64,000 nucleotides of DNA from Eunapius fragilis (lineage: Eukaryota > Porifera > Demospongiae > Spongillida > Spongillidae), in the NCBI GenBank assembly GCA_963681505.1, contig OY811979.1, positions 8,788,736 to 8,852,735 on the forward strand. The letters are read 5' to 3'. A program made the position numbers and the translations under genes. The notes below the pieces were generated by a model that was not told the origin of the DNA, did no database searches, and saw only the letters and a list, made by a program, of their open reading frames with translations. This document shows positions 12,081-25,205 of the stretch, piece by piece (within the stretch, counting starts at the first letter, position 1; the number at the start of each line of letters is the position of its first letter).

Positions 12081-12205
12081 GAGGAGTGGCTGAACTGTCA
12101 GAGGAACTGGCTCTATTTGGACGCCAGTGTGTCAAGGAGACGACCAACGACCACAAGTGATCATCTGCGATGGCCCCCGAATGGTCCCCCTAGTTATGGG
12201 CACAG
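12081..12205 (+). pseudogene. Dynein-heavy-chain-like exon fragment
   Basis: After an acceptor-like 'caagcag' the sequence reads 'EEWLNCQRNWLYLD'. This matches the tail/linker motif of dynein heavy chains (E-W-L-x-x-Q-R-x-W-L-Y-L). After that the frame continues into a non-dynein Arg/Pro-rich tail, so this is at most one short exon or a copied fragment. No other dynein exon is seen nearby. Confidence 0.4.
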
Positions 12206-12622
12206 ATAGGCGTCCGCTTATTTATTTCTGTCCCAACTCTGCTAGGTGTTATGTGGTCTAACTATTAGCTGCTGCACAAGAGCTATTGCCTTGTGGTATT
12301 GTTAAGGCCATCGCGCACGAAGTCACTATCAAAAACAGGTGTTTTCTGTACTACAAATGATCAAATAGTCTTCCAATTCATGTATTCTATAATCAAGCTT
12401 GGTAAAGATCAAACAAGACCTCGTCATTGGCGTATGATGTGTGTGGGGCAATGATATTCTCCTTCTTCCTATGGTATCAATTCATGCTCTTTTCCCCCCA
12501 CAGATCTGGCCTCTTCCCTCCACACACCAGAGAGAAGGAGACCTGGTTTGTACCTTGTCCCCCCCCCCCCCCACACACACATGCACACCACAAGTAAATG
12601 CACACGTATACATAGCACTCAC

Positions 12623-14163
12623 ATGTCTGCACACTGACACTACTGCTGTTGCTGGATCCAGCACAGTTGATGGCTGCAATACTGATCGTGTAGTTTGAAC
12701 CATCAATAAGACCTTCAATGGAGATGTTGGTTAAGTTTGTAACCAGTATGGTGGTGTTGGTGAGGCTAATGGTGTAGCTGGTACCACTAGTAGCTGGGGT
12801 CCATTGGAGGGCCAGAGAGTTGGTGCACACCATGGATGTTTGGACATTGGAGGTCATTCCTGGCAAAGCTGTGGTAATACCATAAGACCATCACATAAGG
12901 CCATGACGCATAGTGACAGCATCATGACTGTGAATAAGGTTTATGTGAATGCATATATGGGGCAGTGCAAGAGAAAATTGGGCTGTTAAAGTTTTCAAAT
13001 TTAGGATACAGGATAGCGCTCTCTACAAAACAAATCTTACACATCCAAAATTGGATAGTATATCCTAGAGCTACACAAAGCACTGAATTATTAATTAGCC
13101 ATACATTTCAATGGCAAGCATTACTTTCTTTTAGTTGTCTTGGAATTGTCTCAAAATCCTACATAAGCCCAAATTTCTCTTGCACTGCCCCTTATGTGTA
13201 TGCGAGACAGTGTCTAGCATAATTCAACTATGACTTTGAATTTTGTACAAAAATTGTTAAAAATCCATTTTCGCATGTTGTATAGAGAGATGATATACTG
13301 CTTTGCTCGATATGGTGATAAATTTTAAAACTCACAAGGGTGATTTTGCTGGACACTGTCCCATATATTTATAAATGCATGTGAGGCCATGCATTTAATG
13401 GTGGGAACATGGTACAAATCTCACTTATTATCTTCAGGGTATCATTTCCCACTACAGCTCCAGTACCATCCACACATACAACAGTGGTCCCATTCAGAGC
13501 CCGAACAGCAGGAATGGTTAGGACAGATGTGTAGCATGTTCCATCAGTGGAGATATTTGTTGTCACAGCAGAGAGACTGCCACATGACACTGGGGTGAAC
13601 GGTTGGATTCCTCCAGGTGTTTTCTGGAGTAGTGAGATAGAGTTTGTAGAGGGACACTGAAAGGCTGATCCAATCCAGGTTGTTACGGTAGGACTACTAT
13701 TACTTAAGCTGATAACACAGGTGTAGGTGATGTTAGTTCCAGGACATGAGTAGGAACTGAGAGAGAATGGTTGCAGTTGACAGCAACCTGAAGTTAATAA
13801 CATCTTGAGTAATTGAACTGACAGTTTAAACAAATTGTAGTACAAAACAACTTGCAATAGTGTTTTCACACACAAGCATTAGTTAGACATCTGAAGTAAC
13901 AGAACTCACATTATATGTAATTAGTATAGAGGTGCACACTTATATTCATTTTTAACTAATGCAGCAATCATTATTGAAGTGCCCACAATCAACATAAAAC
14001 AAGTCCAGCAGATGTTAGTAGGGGGCATGGACTGACACACACATGCTTTTATTATAAGTATGCAAGCCATGAGAACTCTTAAGGTTTGAGGACCTACTTA
14101 TTATTGTCATAAAAACGTACCATTTCCATGGATGAAAAAGGCATGAACAAGGACAATTTCCAA
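12623..14163 (-). CDS. Ig/FN3 surface or secreted protein (partial)
   Basis: Three phase-consistent minus-strand exons. 14121-14163 encodes a hydrophobic segment 'LEIVLVHAFFIHGN', likely part of a signal peptide. 13425-13787 encodes an Ig-like domain with 'YSCPGTNITYTC', a central W ('VTTWIG') and 'LTIPAVRALNGTTVVCVDG'. 12623-12868 encodes a fibronectin III domain ('LALQWTPATSGTSYTISL', 'GSNYTISIAAINCAGSSN'). The exon at 12623 ends at a GTGAGT donor, so more exons should follow to the left; none was identified. The many Asn-X-Ser/Thr sites fit an extracellular protein. Such Ig-FN3 receptors are numerous in sponges and are candidate recognition or adhesion molecules; ligand and role are unknown. 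Confidence 0.75.
13876..14120. other. Intron of the Ig/FN3 gene
   Basis: AT-rich, with no further feature seen. Confidence 0.5.
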
Positions 14164-14779
14164 CTGCAAATGAAGACAAATTATAAAGTTCTTAGGTACA
14201 GTGTAGCACTGTAAGCTCAGTGCTTTTCATGCTCAATACACTACACAAAACGTAGTAGAAAAATGGAAAATGAAACTAGCTTCGTTGCTGCATCATTTAC
14301 AGGGGCTTCTTACACTATAATGATCACTACACTAGGCAACGATTCTTCCGATAGCAGTAGAAATGTCCCAGCCCACAGGATGTAGTTAAATATCCTGATC
14401 TATTTATCTAGCGGATACTGTATATCGATAATGAAAGTAGGTCTGGAAGCAGTGTATTTTATCTTAGCATGTTTCTAATTCTACGCAATTATATGCTATC
14501 TATTGTGACTTGAAAAGTGCGAAAGTTGCAAAGCGGCTGGGGCTTTTCCCCCGTGACCCGCATGGGGGAGCCCCTAGCTGGGAGTAGGCGTGCCCTGCCC
14601 ACCCATTGTACCCCACCTCGTCCAGAAAGCGCCACCCCCCCCCCCCCCCCCCCACAATTATGAGAATTACAGGATCTATGTATTGCAATAATAAGGCAGT
14701 TTTTCTGGGATGCATGGGTTTGCAGATTTCCTCCACAGGTAAAGCCAAACGATCATTCACATGTTTTAGTACATGTAAC

Positions 14780-15206
14780 CTGGGTTGCCGAAGGCCAGTC
14801 CGGTCTGCCAGGCCGGACATTTAGCTTAGCTTGGCAGGCCGGACCATGACCTGACAGGCCAGCAGGCTGGGATCCACCCACAAATTATTAATTCATTTTG
14901 CGATGTCTATAGCTATATATAGTAATATAGTTATTATAATCAGCTGGTAATGGTTACAATTTACAAATTACAGATTACAGAAATTATTAGTCATTCTTAG
15001 TCCTTAGGCACGCAGTTAATTTAGCTATGAATTTTAAACGTGGCGACTGGGTAATTACGTTTATGGTTAACTATGAATTTTTAAAAAATTGTTTAATAAT
15101 ACCATAATGTTTTGTGGTTAGCCATGAATTTTTAATAAATTGTTTAATAACATCAATTTATCCGACCTGGCAGGCCGGACCCCAGCCTGACTTTCGGCAA
15201 CCCTGC
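14780..15206. mobile_element. Non-autonomous DNA element with GC-rich terminal inverted repeats
   Basis: The left end reads 'gggttgccgaaggccagtcc' and the right end, reverse complemented, 'gggttgccgaaagtcaggct'. Both continue into 'ccggcctgccagg'-type sequence, giving inverted repeats of about 40 bp around an AT-rich core. The flanks share 'catgta', a possible target duplication. No open reading frame is present. Superfamily unassigned. Confidence 0.7.
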
Positions 15207-15240
15207 ATGTAGCTACTTAGTTCATTTTTATGACTCAATT

Positions 15241-15600
15241 TTGCATAGGATCATTATCATTTTTTTTAAAGATAGTTTCCGAAGCGGGACACACAGCAGG
15301 CTCTGCAGCTTTGCCACAGAACAGCGAAGGATACAAGCAAATTCAGCGATTTGTGAAGAACTAGGCTGGAATTGCATACCCCTTGTTGTTGAATCATTTG
15401 GGACCTGGGGCCAACTAGCCTCTAACACATTCAAGAAACTTGCTTCCTGCCTTTCAGTCCAGGTTAACTCCTCCACTTCCACCACTCTGGACAGCATTTA
15501 TTCCAGACTAAACCTTTCCCTTGTGTGCTCGAATGCCAGAGCATTTCTTGCAAGCGCAGGTCCCCGTACTAAATTCTCAGACCTCTACCTAGTTGGTTGA
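15241..15600 (+). CDS. Retroelement-type ORF fragment, 119 codons
   Basis: The open frame contains 'IQANSAICEELGWNCIPLVVESFGTWG', then 'STTLDSIYSRLNLSLVCSNARAFLASAG'. This arrangement (a Cys/Glu-containing strand, 'PLVVE.FG.WG', then a helical tail) resembles the C-terminal tails of reverse-transcriptase ORFs in LINE-like elements of marine invertebrates. That is recollection, not a search. No reverse transcriptase was found next to it. Confidence 0.4.
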   Translation: MHRIIIIFFKDSFRSGTHSRLCSFATEQRRIQANSAICEELGWNCIPLVVESFGTWGQLASNTFKKLASCLSVQVNSSTSTTLDSIYSRLNLSLVCSNARAFLASAGPRTKFSDLYLVG

Positions 15601-18271
15601 CTCATACATAGTTACATAGTTTACTAAATAGTTAAATACTTGTTTATACAATATATTCCTATATGGTATAATGTATATTGTTGTATGAATTTGTGGTATA
15701 AAATTCATAGTTATTATTTTTATTATATAAAATGTCAAACATATACACACAGACACAGAAAATGCACAGAAAAGATTAACCTGCCATGCAAGATCTGGAG
15801 AGTATGGCCCGGGAGATGGCTCTGACTAGGTTTAGGTCAGTCTACCATATATCTGATTGGTAGCGATATATTTGTTGCTTTTTAAAAATCATAGGCTGAT
15901 CAAACTTACTATAAAAGTCGAAACAGCATTATATTTAAGTAAGTCTGTAAGAGTTTTTATAAATGCTCTGTTCTGTTCTTGAGAGTGCATGGGCGTCCCC
16001 GGAAAGAGGGGGGGGGGGGGGGGGGCCAGGATAGGATGAGGGGGCGCCATTTGACAGCTCGATTCAACCTGGGGGGGGGGGGGGGGGGGGGGGGGTGCTG
16101 TCCGTTTTCTTTTTCGACTCATTATAATGCCCTGCTAAATGCTATAATTTTGCTTGGCTGTACATGTAACGTAGGACTGTAAAGATAAACCAAAGGCGTC
16201 TCTTGCTTAGCACCGTGTATACGCGCCAACACAGTCGCACGTCCCCCTCATCAACATAGGAGCCATGTACCCGTTCAATGCAAATCAATTTTACCATCAT
16301 TTGCAAATTGCTGCGCATAGCTGACCACCCAGCGCTTTTTTATGACATCTCAGTCTTGTGCGTGAAACGAGCTGGTGTCTCACGGCCAGAGACTATAGTA
16401 TACCTAGGGCTAGGCTAACAAAGCAAGCAGGCGATGTTTTATCTCATGCAGACACTATCTCGTGGCATGGCGAAATCACCCGACACGTATAGGTCTCGCA
16501 CATACAACACTGGTCGACAAACGCGTTATAGAGGTTACTACCATGCCTACAGCACTCTTCTTAAAACTTACGTATACGAGTACGGCCATGGAATCCTTTT
16601 TTTTTTTTCAGCGCTGCGGTACTTTTTAATACTTTGGCGCCTTTGATCTTATCTGTATGTGTACACAATGTAAGTATGCAGGCCTTTTTACCAACACCCT
16701 ATGACACATGTTCGTGTATATTATTGCTATACAGTGTACAAGTAGTGCTTTCTTCTAAGTTTATAAAGTGGTAAATCTTGTGACAAGCATAATATACAAC
16801 TCAAACACATACTTGTACATACATGTATAATAATACTACACACATACATAAAATAAATACTAAGGAACTAAATATCAGTGCACTGCAAAGAATGGATAAA
16901 GACACCCTTGAAGTGGCAATCTTGAAACTGGGCACATCACATCAGTATACTGCAAGATTACATACAGCCATTCAGTACAATTTTTACAGCCAGCATGTGA
17001 TATCTTCAACACATGCTGGCTGCTCAACCATCACATCCTAGAATTTAAAGAGAAACTACATCAAACACTCCCACTTGTGTATACCCACCCTCCCACTCTG
17101 CATGCAAGTTGCAAACACAGCAATGTTGCCACACTGTAACAGAAGTGTGAAAGTGTAACATCAAACATTTTCGTGGAGAAAAAATGTTCCAATGGGTAAA
17201 ATCTTCATCAACGTTTTATCTCTAATGGTACCATACAACTAGCTTGTATCCCTCATAGTCCTCTCTCTCCCACCTCTTAACCACTCACAGTACCTTCCAC
17301 AGGACCCGTAGTGCTGTGGATAAATGGGGGCAAGGAAAAAGCAATTGTAAACACAATCCCTCTGAGATTCCATCGCACAGGGGTAAACTGATTCACTGTT
17401 TCCTAACTCTTAAAAGTACAAGTACATACATTGAACATGTAAACACTTGTTTCCCACCTGACAATATCCATGCCAGCCAGTGTACCAGGAGGGCACTGCT
17501 TAGAGGTGGGGGTGTGGCCCCGTAATCCCCACTGCAGAAAGTAAGGTGGCGGTGTGGGGGGCAAGGGACAGGGAACAGTAATCAAATGATGTCATGCATC
17601 CACCACTGCACTTACTCACAAAGGCCATTGCAAGGATTATGACAAGGTCGATAACATTAAACATAACATGACATGTAATTGTGATTACAACATGAGTATA
17701 GAACATTTGCGTTTCGCAAATAAATTAAGACCGCCATTTGTTCCGTATATCCAATTATCAGCATTTTTATTGCAGGTTATAGGTTAACTGTTAAGGCACG
17801 GTTGTATGCGGCTGGAAACTAGGTCTATAATTAGATCATTTACGGTATTAACACATCATTCTAAAAAGATGCCTCATTATAGACATCCAATGTTTACAAG
17901 GTGACCATGACTCAGCAGAACGAGCAAATCAAAAAATTACAACGAGCCCAAACACTTCACTCCCTTTCCTGGCATGTCCAATAGATGCGCACAATTCACA
18001 TCCCACATAGATAGCATGCGCATACCGTTTCATAAGGCCACGCGGCACGTAATTAGAAGGGGGGCGTTACTAAATTAGACAATGCAACGTGGCCTTTGGT
18101 GACCGAGCTGGAAGGTAAGCATACTGCAGCGATGATCAGGAGGCATGTGGCTATAAGTATTGGCAAACCTGATGTGGTGACACGTTTTCTATCACCACAA
18201 ACAAGCTGAGCAAATTGCATGAATAATCGACATGTGTTGTGGTTTGTCCCTACATGTATACATGATTACAG
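15601..18271. other. No gene recognised; poly-G tracts and a perfect hairpin
   Basis: Two poly-G runs (about 16009-16024 and 16071-16095) flank a short GC segment. A perfect 13-bp inverted repeat with a 10-nt loop lies at about 16987-17022 ('cagccagcatgtg' / 'cacatgctggctg'). Short open frames such as 16434-16646 show no recognised motif. Confidence 0.5.
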
Positions 18272-19269
18272 GTATGGATTACCACAACCGACAAGTTCCC
18301 ATACATTGTAGAGTTTGTGGGCAGAGGCTAACGAAGTACAGGGCAAAGAAGGGTATTAGCTATGAGTGCAAAGTATTCTCAGCTGAGCTGAAAATTGCTT
18401 TTGACATCGACACGTCTGGGGATGATGTCAATATTCACCCGGAGATGTTTTGCAAGCAATGTCAGCTCTCAATGCAGAGAACCATCAGTGCCATCGAAAA
18501 GGGAGTCCATTACAAATGTGCAGTGATCGTATTTAATTGGCTAAAACATACAGACCAAGAATGCAAGGTAAACAGTACACATATGTTTTAAGTAAACAAA
18601 CATATGACATCATGGCGTTTAGGTATATGAGCACTTCCATGCGTTCCCTCCCATATCAGACAAGCACCAGGTGTGATACTCCTGCTGCTATCGTATGTTC
18701 TGGTAAATTGTACAGACTGCAGCAGGGATATTAAGGCTGGTGACTATGAAGGGCATGACTGTGTACCATCACTTACACCTGAGGGGAAGCAAGCAGTGGG
18801 ATTGCTGAAGAGGGCCATCTCTACCAGTCCTGACAAAGGCATCATACAACTTCCTACAGGAGGAACAGTTAAGTGAATGTCATTGACTTGTACTGAGGTT
18901 ACACAATATCTACACACACTTTAGCCAATGACATTCATGCGTGTTACCAGAGCTCACCAAGAAACCACAGCTGCCTGCTCACGGACTGTAAAGTTGCGAT
19001 GTTCTCAAATGCAGAAAATCCCAGGCATTGTCAGTGGTGGAGAAGCATCTGCGCTTATCCAAAAAGAGGTCCTCATCCTTAGCGAGGAAGAGAGGCGATC
19101 TTTGTTGGATAAGGCAGGAATCTCATCATCGATTGAGCCTGGGGCAGCTCAGGTATTGACGATTAAGGCAGACTTGCCATACCTTGGAATAATGAGGCTG
19201 TATGTCACATCATACACCAAAGGTACCAATTCTAGCTCACTGCTATTTCAGACATTCATGCACTATTAG
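18272..19269 (+). pseudogene. RAG1 N-terminal-like gene (zinc dimerisation domain), remnant A
   Basis: Exon 18272-18567 opens after 'gattacag'. It encodes a Cys-rich block closely matching the zinc-dimerisation region of RAG1: 'HCRVCGQR', then 'FSAELKIAFDIDTSGDDV', 'IHPEMFCKQC' and 'NWLKHTDQECK' before a 'gtaaac' donor. In vertebrate RAG1 the same order is 'LCRICGN', 'WPDLIAKVFRIDVKADVD', 'IHPTEFCHNC' and 'W..H...C..C'. Further right, 'VLVNCTDCSRDIKAGDYEGHDC' (about 18690-18770) resembles the RAG1 C2H2-type finger after the RING. 'LSEEERRSLLDKAGISSS' followed by 'LTIKADL' (about 19080-19190) resembles a linker found in N-RAG-type proteins. No RING is complete and no catalytic (Transib-like) core was seen. 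Exon borders after the first are not resolved and the gene looks decayed. Confidence 0.65.
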
Positions 19270-19954
19270 AAGTCTTCATTATGCAAGGGTCATGAGGCAC
19301 AAGTTTTAAATATTGCTATCGATGGAGCGTTAATAAAGTTTACAACTAAATTGCTGCAAGTGAAAGTCACACTCTCTTTATGCATGCTATTGCCATAAAT
19401 ACTTACTGAGAAGAAAAGAATAAGTTCACGCCAAAGGGAGCAAGATTTTGGGGAAAGGAAAATGAGGCAAAACTATAGTTTGCACATTTAATTATTTCTG
19501 AGTTCTCATTGGAATATGTACTAGTTTTCTCTACTTTGTTCTCACAGCAACTTTGCAATGAATCTCAAATTGCCACTGCAGGCGTGCTGTGCATGTGCAT
19601 ATGTATGCGATGTGTGTGCGTGCATGACTATTACAGGCACATAAAATTTCCGCTCACGAATTAATGCAAATTTTCAAGTTTATTCAAATTTACAATATCT
19701 GTTATTTTAAAATCAAATGAACTTACATGTAAGCTTTGTTTTTCAAATGTTCACCTGATGTAGCATGCCTTTTTAAAAACTGGCCATGGCATTTTATATT
19801 ATAAATCTGCAGGTAAAACAATGTAACATTTACTCTCCCATGTAACTACATATTTATTAACCAAACCTGGAGAATTCAAATTTAATAAAGTATCAGCTGT
19901 AACACTTTTCCCCTTTAAGTTGATATGATCATGCTACGCCTAAAAACTTCAAAA
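19270..19954. other. No gene seen
   Basis: AT-rich spacer with no recognised motif. Confidence 0.5.
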
Positions 19955-20189
19955 ACAAGTACATAAAAACTTTCTATATGAAAAGGTTGATGATTGAAAC
20001 ACATTGGTGGTGTAAAAAGCACAGACGTGAGGCGGTGAGGGATAGAAATAGCACAATTCTCAGCAACAAGCTGAGGGATATTATCTTTCCATCAATTTCT
20101 GTCAAAATGGTTGTTTCTGTGCTTTTTACACCATCATTGTCTTTCATCCTCCTATATACCGCCAATACTAATAGAGACATGTTTTTATG
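19955..20189. mobile_element. Fold-back MITE, diverged copy
   Basis: It starts 'acaagtacataaaaactttc' and ends near 'gagacatgtttttatgg'. It shares 'ggtggtgtaaaaagcac' and its reverse complement 'gtgctttttacacca' with the 49518 copy. The arms are partly eroded. Confidence 0.75.
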
Positions 20190-20804
20190 GCTACACTGTA
20201 TCTATTGTCAGACAATCCATTTTTAGATTGCTAGACGATCCATATGCCACAGTCGTATATAGATTTACAACATTGTGTATGGAGTGCATACAGCTGTAGT
20301 GCTCTGGATAACTGGAGTGCGTAGCGCGCTAAACTGGGAGTGGATTTCACTGCTAGTCCCCGTCATCAACTTTATAAATAAACGCGCTCGTGGAAACCCG
20401 CCACGATACTGTACCTCCCTATACGTATGCGTAAGTACACACTAATTGTTGTCTCACCCGTCACTCTCACCTCATGTGCACATGCCCATCAATCACTTTC
20501 ACATGACTGTTTGCAGACCCCATGACCTGGCTGTACTAGCGACCAGAGATAACATCGACGTAGCTGTAACACCAACGTGGTTCAATTTGCCGTATTCAAT
20601 TGTTTGATAATTATTATGAAATATTACAAAATGTTTACATGGGTCGACCATTTCGACATCAATATGTCGGCGGTCATTTTCCGACAGGACAAGATATTTG
20701 TAGCGAACGTTGGGGACCCAACGGCCGTTCTAGGTACGCTCGTGTGGTTCCATTGACACGCGCACATGGATTCCTACACAACACGCACTCACATTTCACC
20801 ACAG

Positions 20805-20918
20805 CTATCAATAACCCATTCAGACACATGCCAGGAGAACCAGCAGTCATGGCCAAGGTCCTTACCAAAGACCACAAACTAGGTGACCCATCAGAGACCC
20901 TCCTGGTTGAGAGCTTGG
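20805..20918 (+). CDS. Isolated exon, protein family not recognised
   Basis: A clean exon with acceptor 'ttcaccacag' and donor 'gtaaga'. The middle frame reads 'NPFRHMPGEPAVMAKVLTKD' and then 'HKLGDPSETLLVESLG'. The composition is typical of a conserved cytosolic protein, but I do not recognise it. No partner exon was found on the plus strand downstream. Confidence 0.4.
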
Positions 20919-21640
20919 GTAAGAAAATGTCTACCTGACGTCATCCCGGTGGTACATTTTGTCGTCTAACAGTGTACTCTCCCCACTTTCCCTCTCCCTT
21001 CCCACTGTCCCCCCTACATCAAAGCTTGCACATTGTACCATATCAAGCCTGTTGTGTCCTCGCAGCAGGGAGGTAGATAGGTTGTTGTTTTGAGTTGTCT
21101 GGTTTTGCCTCCTGCTGAGGGGGTGGCAAGGGGAGTGGCCTATCCTGGCAAGGGGAGTGGCCTACCCTGGCAAGGGGGAATGGCCAAGCATTTATTTAAT
21201 GAGGTGTGTCCCTGGTGTACAAACATTGTGTGTCAGTGTGCACTTCCAGCATATTGGATTTGAATGCATTCTATGTGCTTGAATGTTAGTACATGTAGTT
21301 TACTCCCCCCCCTCCCCCTCCCCATCCCACTAAGTGACAGACAATGTGATGCCTAGTACTCATTAGGGGCGTGACTCTTGTTCTGGTCCAGCATTGGTAC
21401 CTGTTACATACCTGAGGGATACCACTTCTGTACCATCACTGTTCTGGGCAAGTAACCAGCACACTCCACTATCATCCTCCAGCAGGAATTGTGAAGTCCA
21501 CACAACACGATGATAGTGGATTCTCAAATCAACCTGTTAGCATGCTACAATCCAAAATGTTCTATATCACGCACACCACACCCACTCCCTAATATTAGTT
21601 ACTATTGTTCACAATGTCTGTACTCCACACTCCTCCCTTC
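20919..21640. other. Spacer with 25-bp triplicate and a possible minus-strand exon
   Basis: Three copies of 'ggcaaggggagtggcctacc'-type units lie at about 21125-21190. On the minus strand, about 21412-21505, an open stretch 'TSQFLLEDDSGVCWLLAQN' ends at a 'gtatgt' donor. Its family is unknown and its acceptor unclear. Confidence 0.35.
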
Positions 21641-21643
21641 CAT

Positions 21644-23245
21644 TCACTTGCCAGAAGCAGTGTATTCCTTGAGAACTGCAGGGTCTTGTTTCAGTCGACG
21701 GAGCAGGCCTTGAAGTCTGTTTAAGCTGAGTTGATAGTTGTCTGGCAATGAATCGTGGAACTCCCTCCAAGGTAATGGAACCTTGTACCTGCCGTTCTCA
21801 AACTTGACAGCCTTTGTGAAAGTGTCGTAGAGTGTCTTCTCCTTGTCTGGTATTCCGAGGGCTTCCAGCTCCCAAAATGCTCGAAGTTGCTCTTCCAATG
21901 TTTGAGGCTCCATTTGACATGAATCAACATGTAGGACATGAGTAACATTCAAGTTCATAGCACACTGTCCAGGATCTTCGTGGGAGGATGGACCAGACAA
22001 CACCCAACCAAGTTTCGTGTGTATTGCTACTGGACCGCTGACTCCTCTGCAGATGCTCCCCGTCACCAACTCCCAATAGTAGTCAGATCCCACTAGCATA
22101 TCCACAGACATGCTCAACCCAGTGCTCTGGACATCAGCCAATTCTAGTCCAAGAAGGTGAGGAAACTGATTGGCACACGCAGATACCGACTGCCTAACCA
22201 AGGGTTCACAAATGGTGGGCACCACATAGACTGAGAGCAGCATAGACGGGTAACCTCTCAGACACAGGCTAATGTCAACAACAGGGCATACCCTTGTACT
22301 GCCCTCGTTTGACCCGAACGTTGCTATAGAGAGCGATTGCTCCTTGGAAGCCTTTAGGTTCAGTAGACGTTGGGTTCGTTCAGTGATGTACGATCTTTGG
22401 CTGCCACCATCGAGAATCAAACGCACTTCAAGTGAGACATGTGGGTCATGTGGTTGGTGAACAACTGCCTTGGCTGTCTGCAGGAGTATGACCTGTTGAT
22501 TGTGGGAACATAGTGTGCTTGTTGTTTGAGTTGCCTGAACTAATGATGCATCTGGGGCTAATCCAGATTGGACAGAGTGAGATGAGCTGGATGGTCGGCT
22601 TAGATTGGCATCACATATACATGTAGATGTGTGGTTTCGGCGTAGGCAGTTGAAACACTGTCCATTGGTCTTATGGATTTGCTTGCGATCAGCAGGAGAT
22701 GTCACACATGTGCAGCTTGTGGATGGATGACTCTGCAGGCAGTAGCAACACTGTGGATTAGGCTTCACGTTCTGGGAACTAGAGAACAGAGTAGAGACTG
22801 TAGGCTGCACTCTTTCTTGACCATGTCGTGAGGATTGAGAATTTGCTCTCTCCCTAGCAGTCAATTCTTTCTCAAATGTTGCTAGCAATGCATCCATGTC
22901 CAGATTGGAGTCTGATACCTTTCTGCTCACAATGAGTCTCAGTTCTGGTGGCAACTTGGACAATAAGACGGGTGCAAGGAGAGCTCCATAAGAAGCAGAT
23001 TCAATTCTCAAAGACTTTAAACTGTGGATGTGAGATTCGGTGTGGTTATACAGTCGATGCAAATCCTTGAAGTTTCGGTCAGAGGATAATAGCATCAATG
23101 TTCAACAAAGTATCATGTGCTTTGAAATGATCAACTGCTTGTTGCCAAATCGTTTAGAAAGGATGTCTATGGCTTGCTGGTAGTTGGCTGATGAGAGAGT
23201 CAGTCCATCAGTGAGTGCGTGCCCTCGCCAAGGTAATAGGCTATA
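21644..23245 (-). mobile_element. BEL/Pao LTR-retrotransposon fossil, gag-protease part
   Basis: A BEL/Pao-family fossil on the minus strand. Visible parts, in order, are a gag-like region (DUF1759 type, 'DILSKRFGNKQ'), two CCHC-type knuckles, an aspartic-protease-like region (DUF1758 type, 'LILDGGSQRSYI') and the start of the following linker. Reverse transcriptase, integrase and LTRs are not seen in the window. The element is incomplete and broken, with at least two breaks. Its upstream end is replaced by the minisatellite at 23283. It looks moderately old. Confidence 0.88.
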
Positions 23246-23282
23246 ACTGGGGCCGACTGCTAAACTTTGAAATGAATCCTCC

Positions 23283-24915
23283 TAGTACCCTCCATCACCA
23301 CACCCCTACCCTCCATCACCACACCCCTACCCTCCATCCCCACACCCCTACCCTCCATCACCACACACCTACCCTCCATCACCACACCCCTACCTCCATC
23401 ACCACACACCTACCCTTCATCACCACACCCCTACCCTCCATCACCACACCCCTACCCTCCATCACCACACCCCTACCCTCCATCACCACACCCCTACCCT
23501 CCATCACCACACCCCTACCTCCATCCCCACACCCCTACCTCCATCACCACACCCCTACCTCCATCACCACACCCCTACCCTCCATCCCCACACCCCTACC
23601 CTCCATCACCACACCCCTACCTCCATCACCACACCCCTACCCTCCATCACCACACCCCTACCCTTCATCACCACACACCTACCCTCCATCACCACACCCC
23701 TCCCCTCCATCCCCACACCCCTACCTCCATCACCACACCCCTACCCTCCATCCCCACACCCCTACCTCCATCACCACACCCCTACCTCCATCACCACACC
23801 CCTACCCTCCATCACCACACCCCTACCCTTCATCACCACACCCCTACCTCCATCACCACACCCCTACCCTCCATCACCACACCCCTACCCTCCATCACCA
23901 CACCCCTACCTCCATCACCACACCCCTACCCTCCATCCCCACACCCCTACCCTCCATCACCACACCCCTACCCTCCATCACCACACCCCTACCCTCCATC
24001 ACCACACCCCTACCTCCATCACCACACCCCTACCCTCCATCACCACACCCCTACCTCCATCACCACACCCCTACCCTCCATCACCACACCCCTACCCTCC
24101 ATCACCACACCCCTACCCTCCATCCCCACACCCCTACCTCCATCCCCACACCCCTACCCTCCATCCCCACACCCCTACCTCCATCCCCACACCCCTACCT
24201 CCATCACCACACCCCTACCTCCATCACCACACCCCTACCTCCATCCCCACACCCCTACCCTCCATCACCACACCCCTACCCTCCATCCCCACACCCCTAC
24301 CCTCCATCACCACACCCCTACCCTCCATCACCACATCCCTACCCTCCATCACCACACCCCTACCTCCATCACCACACCCCTACCCTCCATCACCACACAC
24401 CTACCCTCCATCACCACACCCCTACCTCCATCACCACACCCCTACCTCCATCACCACACCCCTACCCTCCATCACCACACCCCTACCCTCCATCCCCACA
24501 CCCCTACCCTCCATCACCACACCCCTACCCTCCATCACCACACACCTACCCTCCATCACCACACCCCTACCTCCATCACCACACCCCTACCCTCCATCAC
24601 CACACCCCTACCCTCCATCACCACACCCCTACCCTCCATCCCCACACCCCTACCCTCCATCACCACACCCCTACCCTCCATCCCCACACCCCTACCCTCC
24701 ATCACCACACCCCTACCCTCCATCACCACACCCCTACTCTCCATCACCACACCCCTACCTCCATCACCACACCCCTACCCTCCATCACCACATCCCCTAC
24801 CTCCATCACCACACACCCTACCTCCCCCATCACCACACCCCCTACCCTACATCACCACACCCCCTACATGTACCTCCATCACCACACCTACCTCCCCCAT
24901 CATCACACTTCCTAT
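23283..24915. repeat. C-rich minisatellite, 20-21 bp unit, about 75-80 copies
   Basis: The unit is 'ccatcaccacacccctacc' with or without an extra C and T, grading into degenerate units after about 24780. The plus strand stays open for more than 500 codons by composition only. It begins directly at the edge of the BEL/Pao fossil. Confidence 0.97.
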
Positions 24916-25205
24916 CTGCCACTATCTGCATAACACATTAGACTTTACCTGATTAGAGACAGTTTCAACGAAATCTCCTGCGTTCACTAGTTCTGAATCA
25001 CATGCTATGATCCCAGCAAAAGCTTAACATAACCCTCAGGTAGGCAGTGCAGAAGCTGAGTGTTGACTCCTTGATCGTTCTGAAGTCCTTCAATACATGT
25101 AGTTGGGTACAATTCCAAGGTTGACATGTTTGAGGATGTTTGGACCTAAGCTGTATGTATCATTATGTAAATGTACCTTATGTATGTACAGATAGGTGTG
25201 CTCAC

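Noticed and set aside
23215-24933. A 572-codon Pro/His/Thr-rich frame
   Set aside because: Pure read-through of a 20-21-bp minisatellite.
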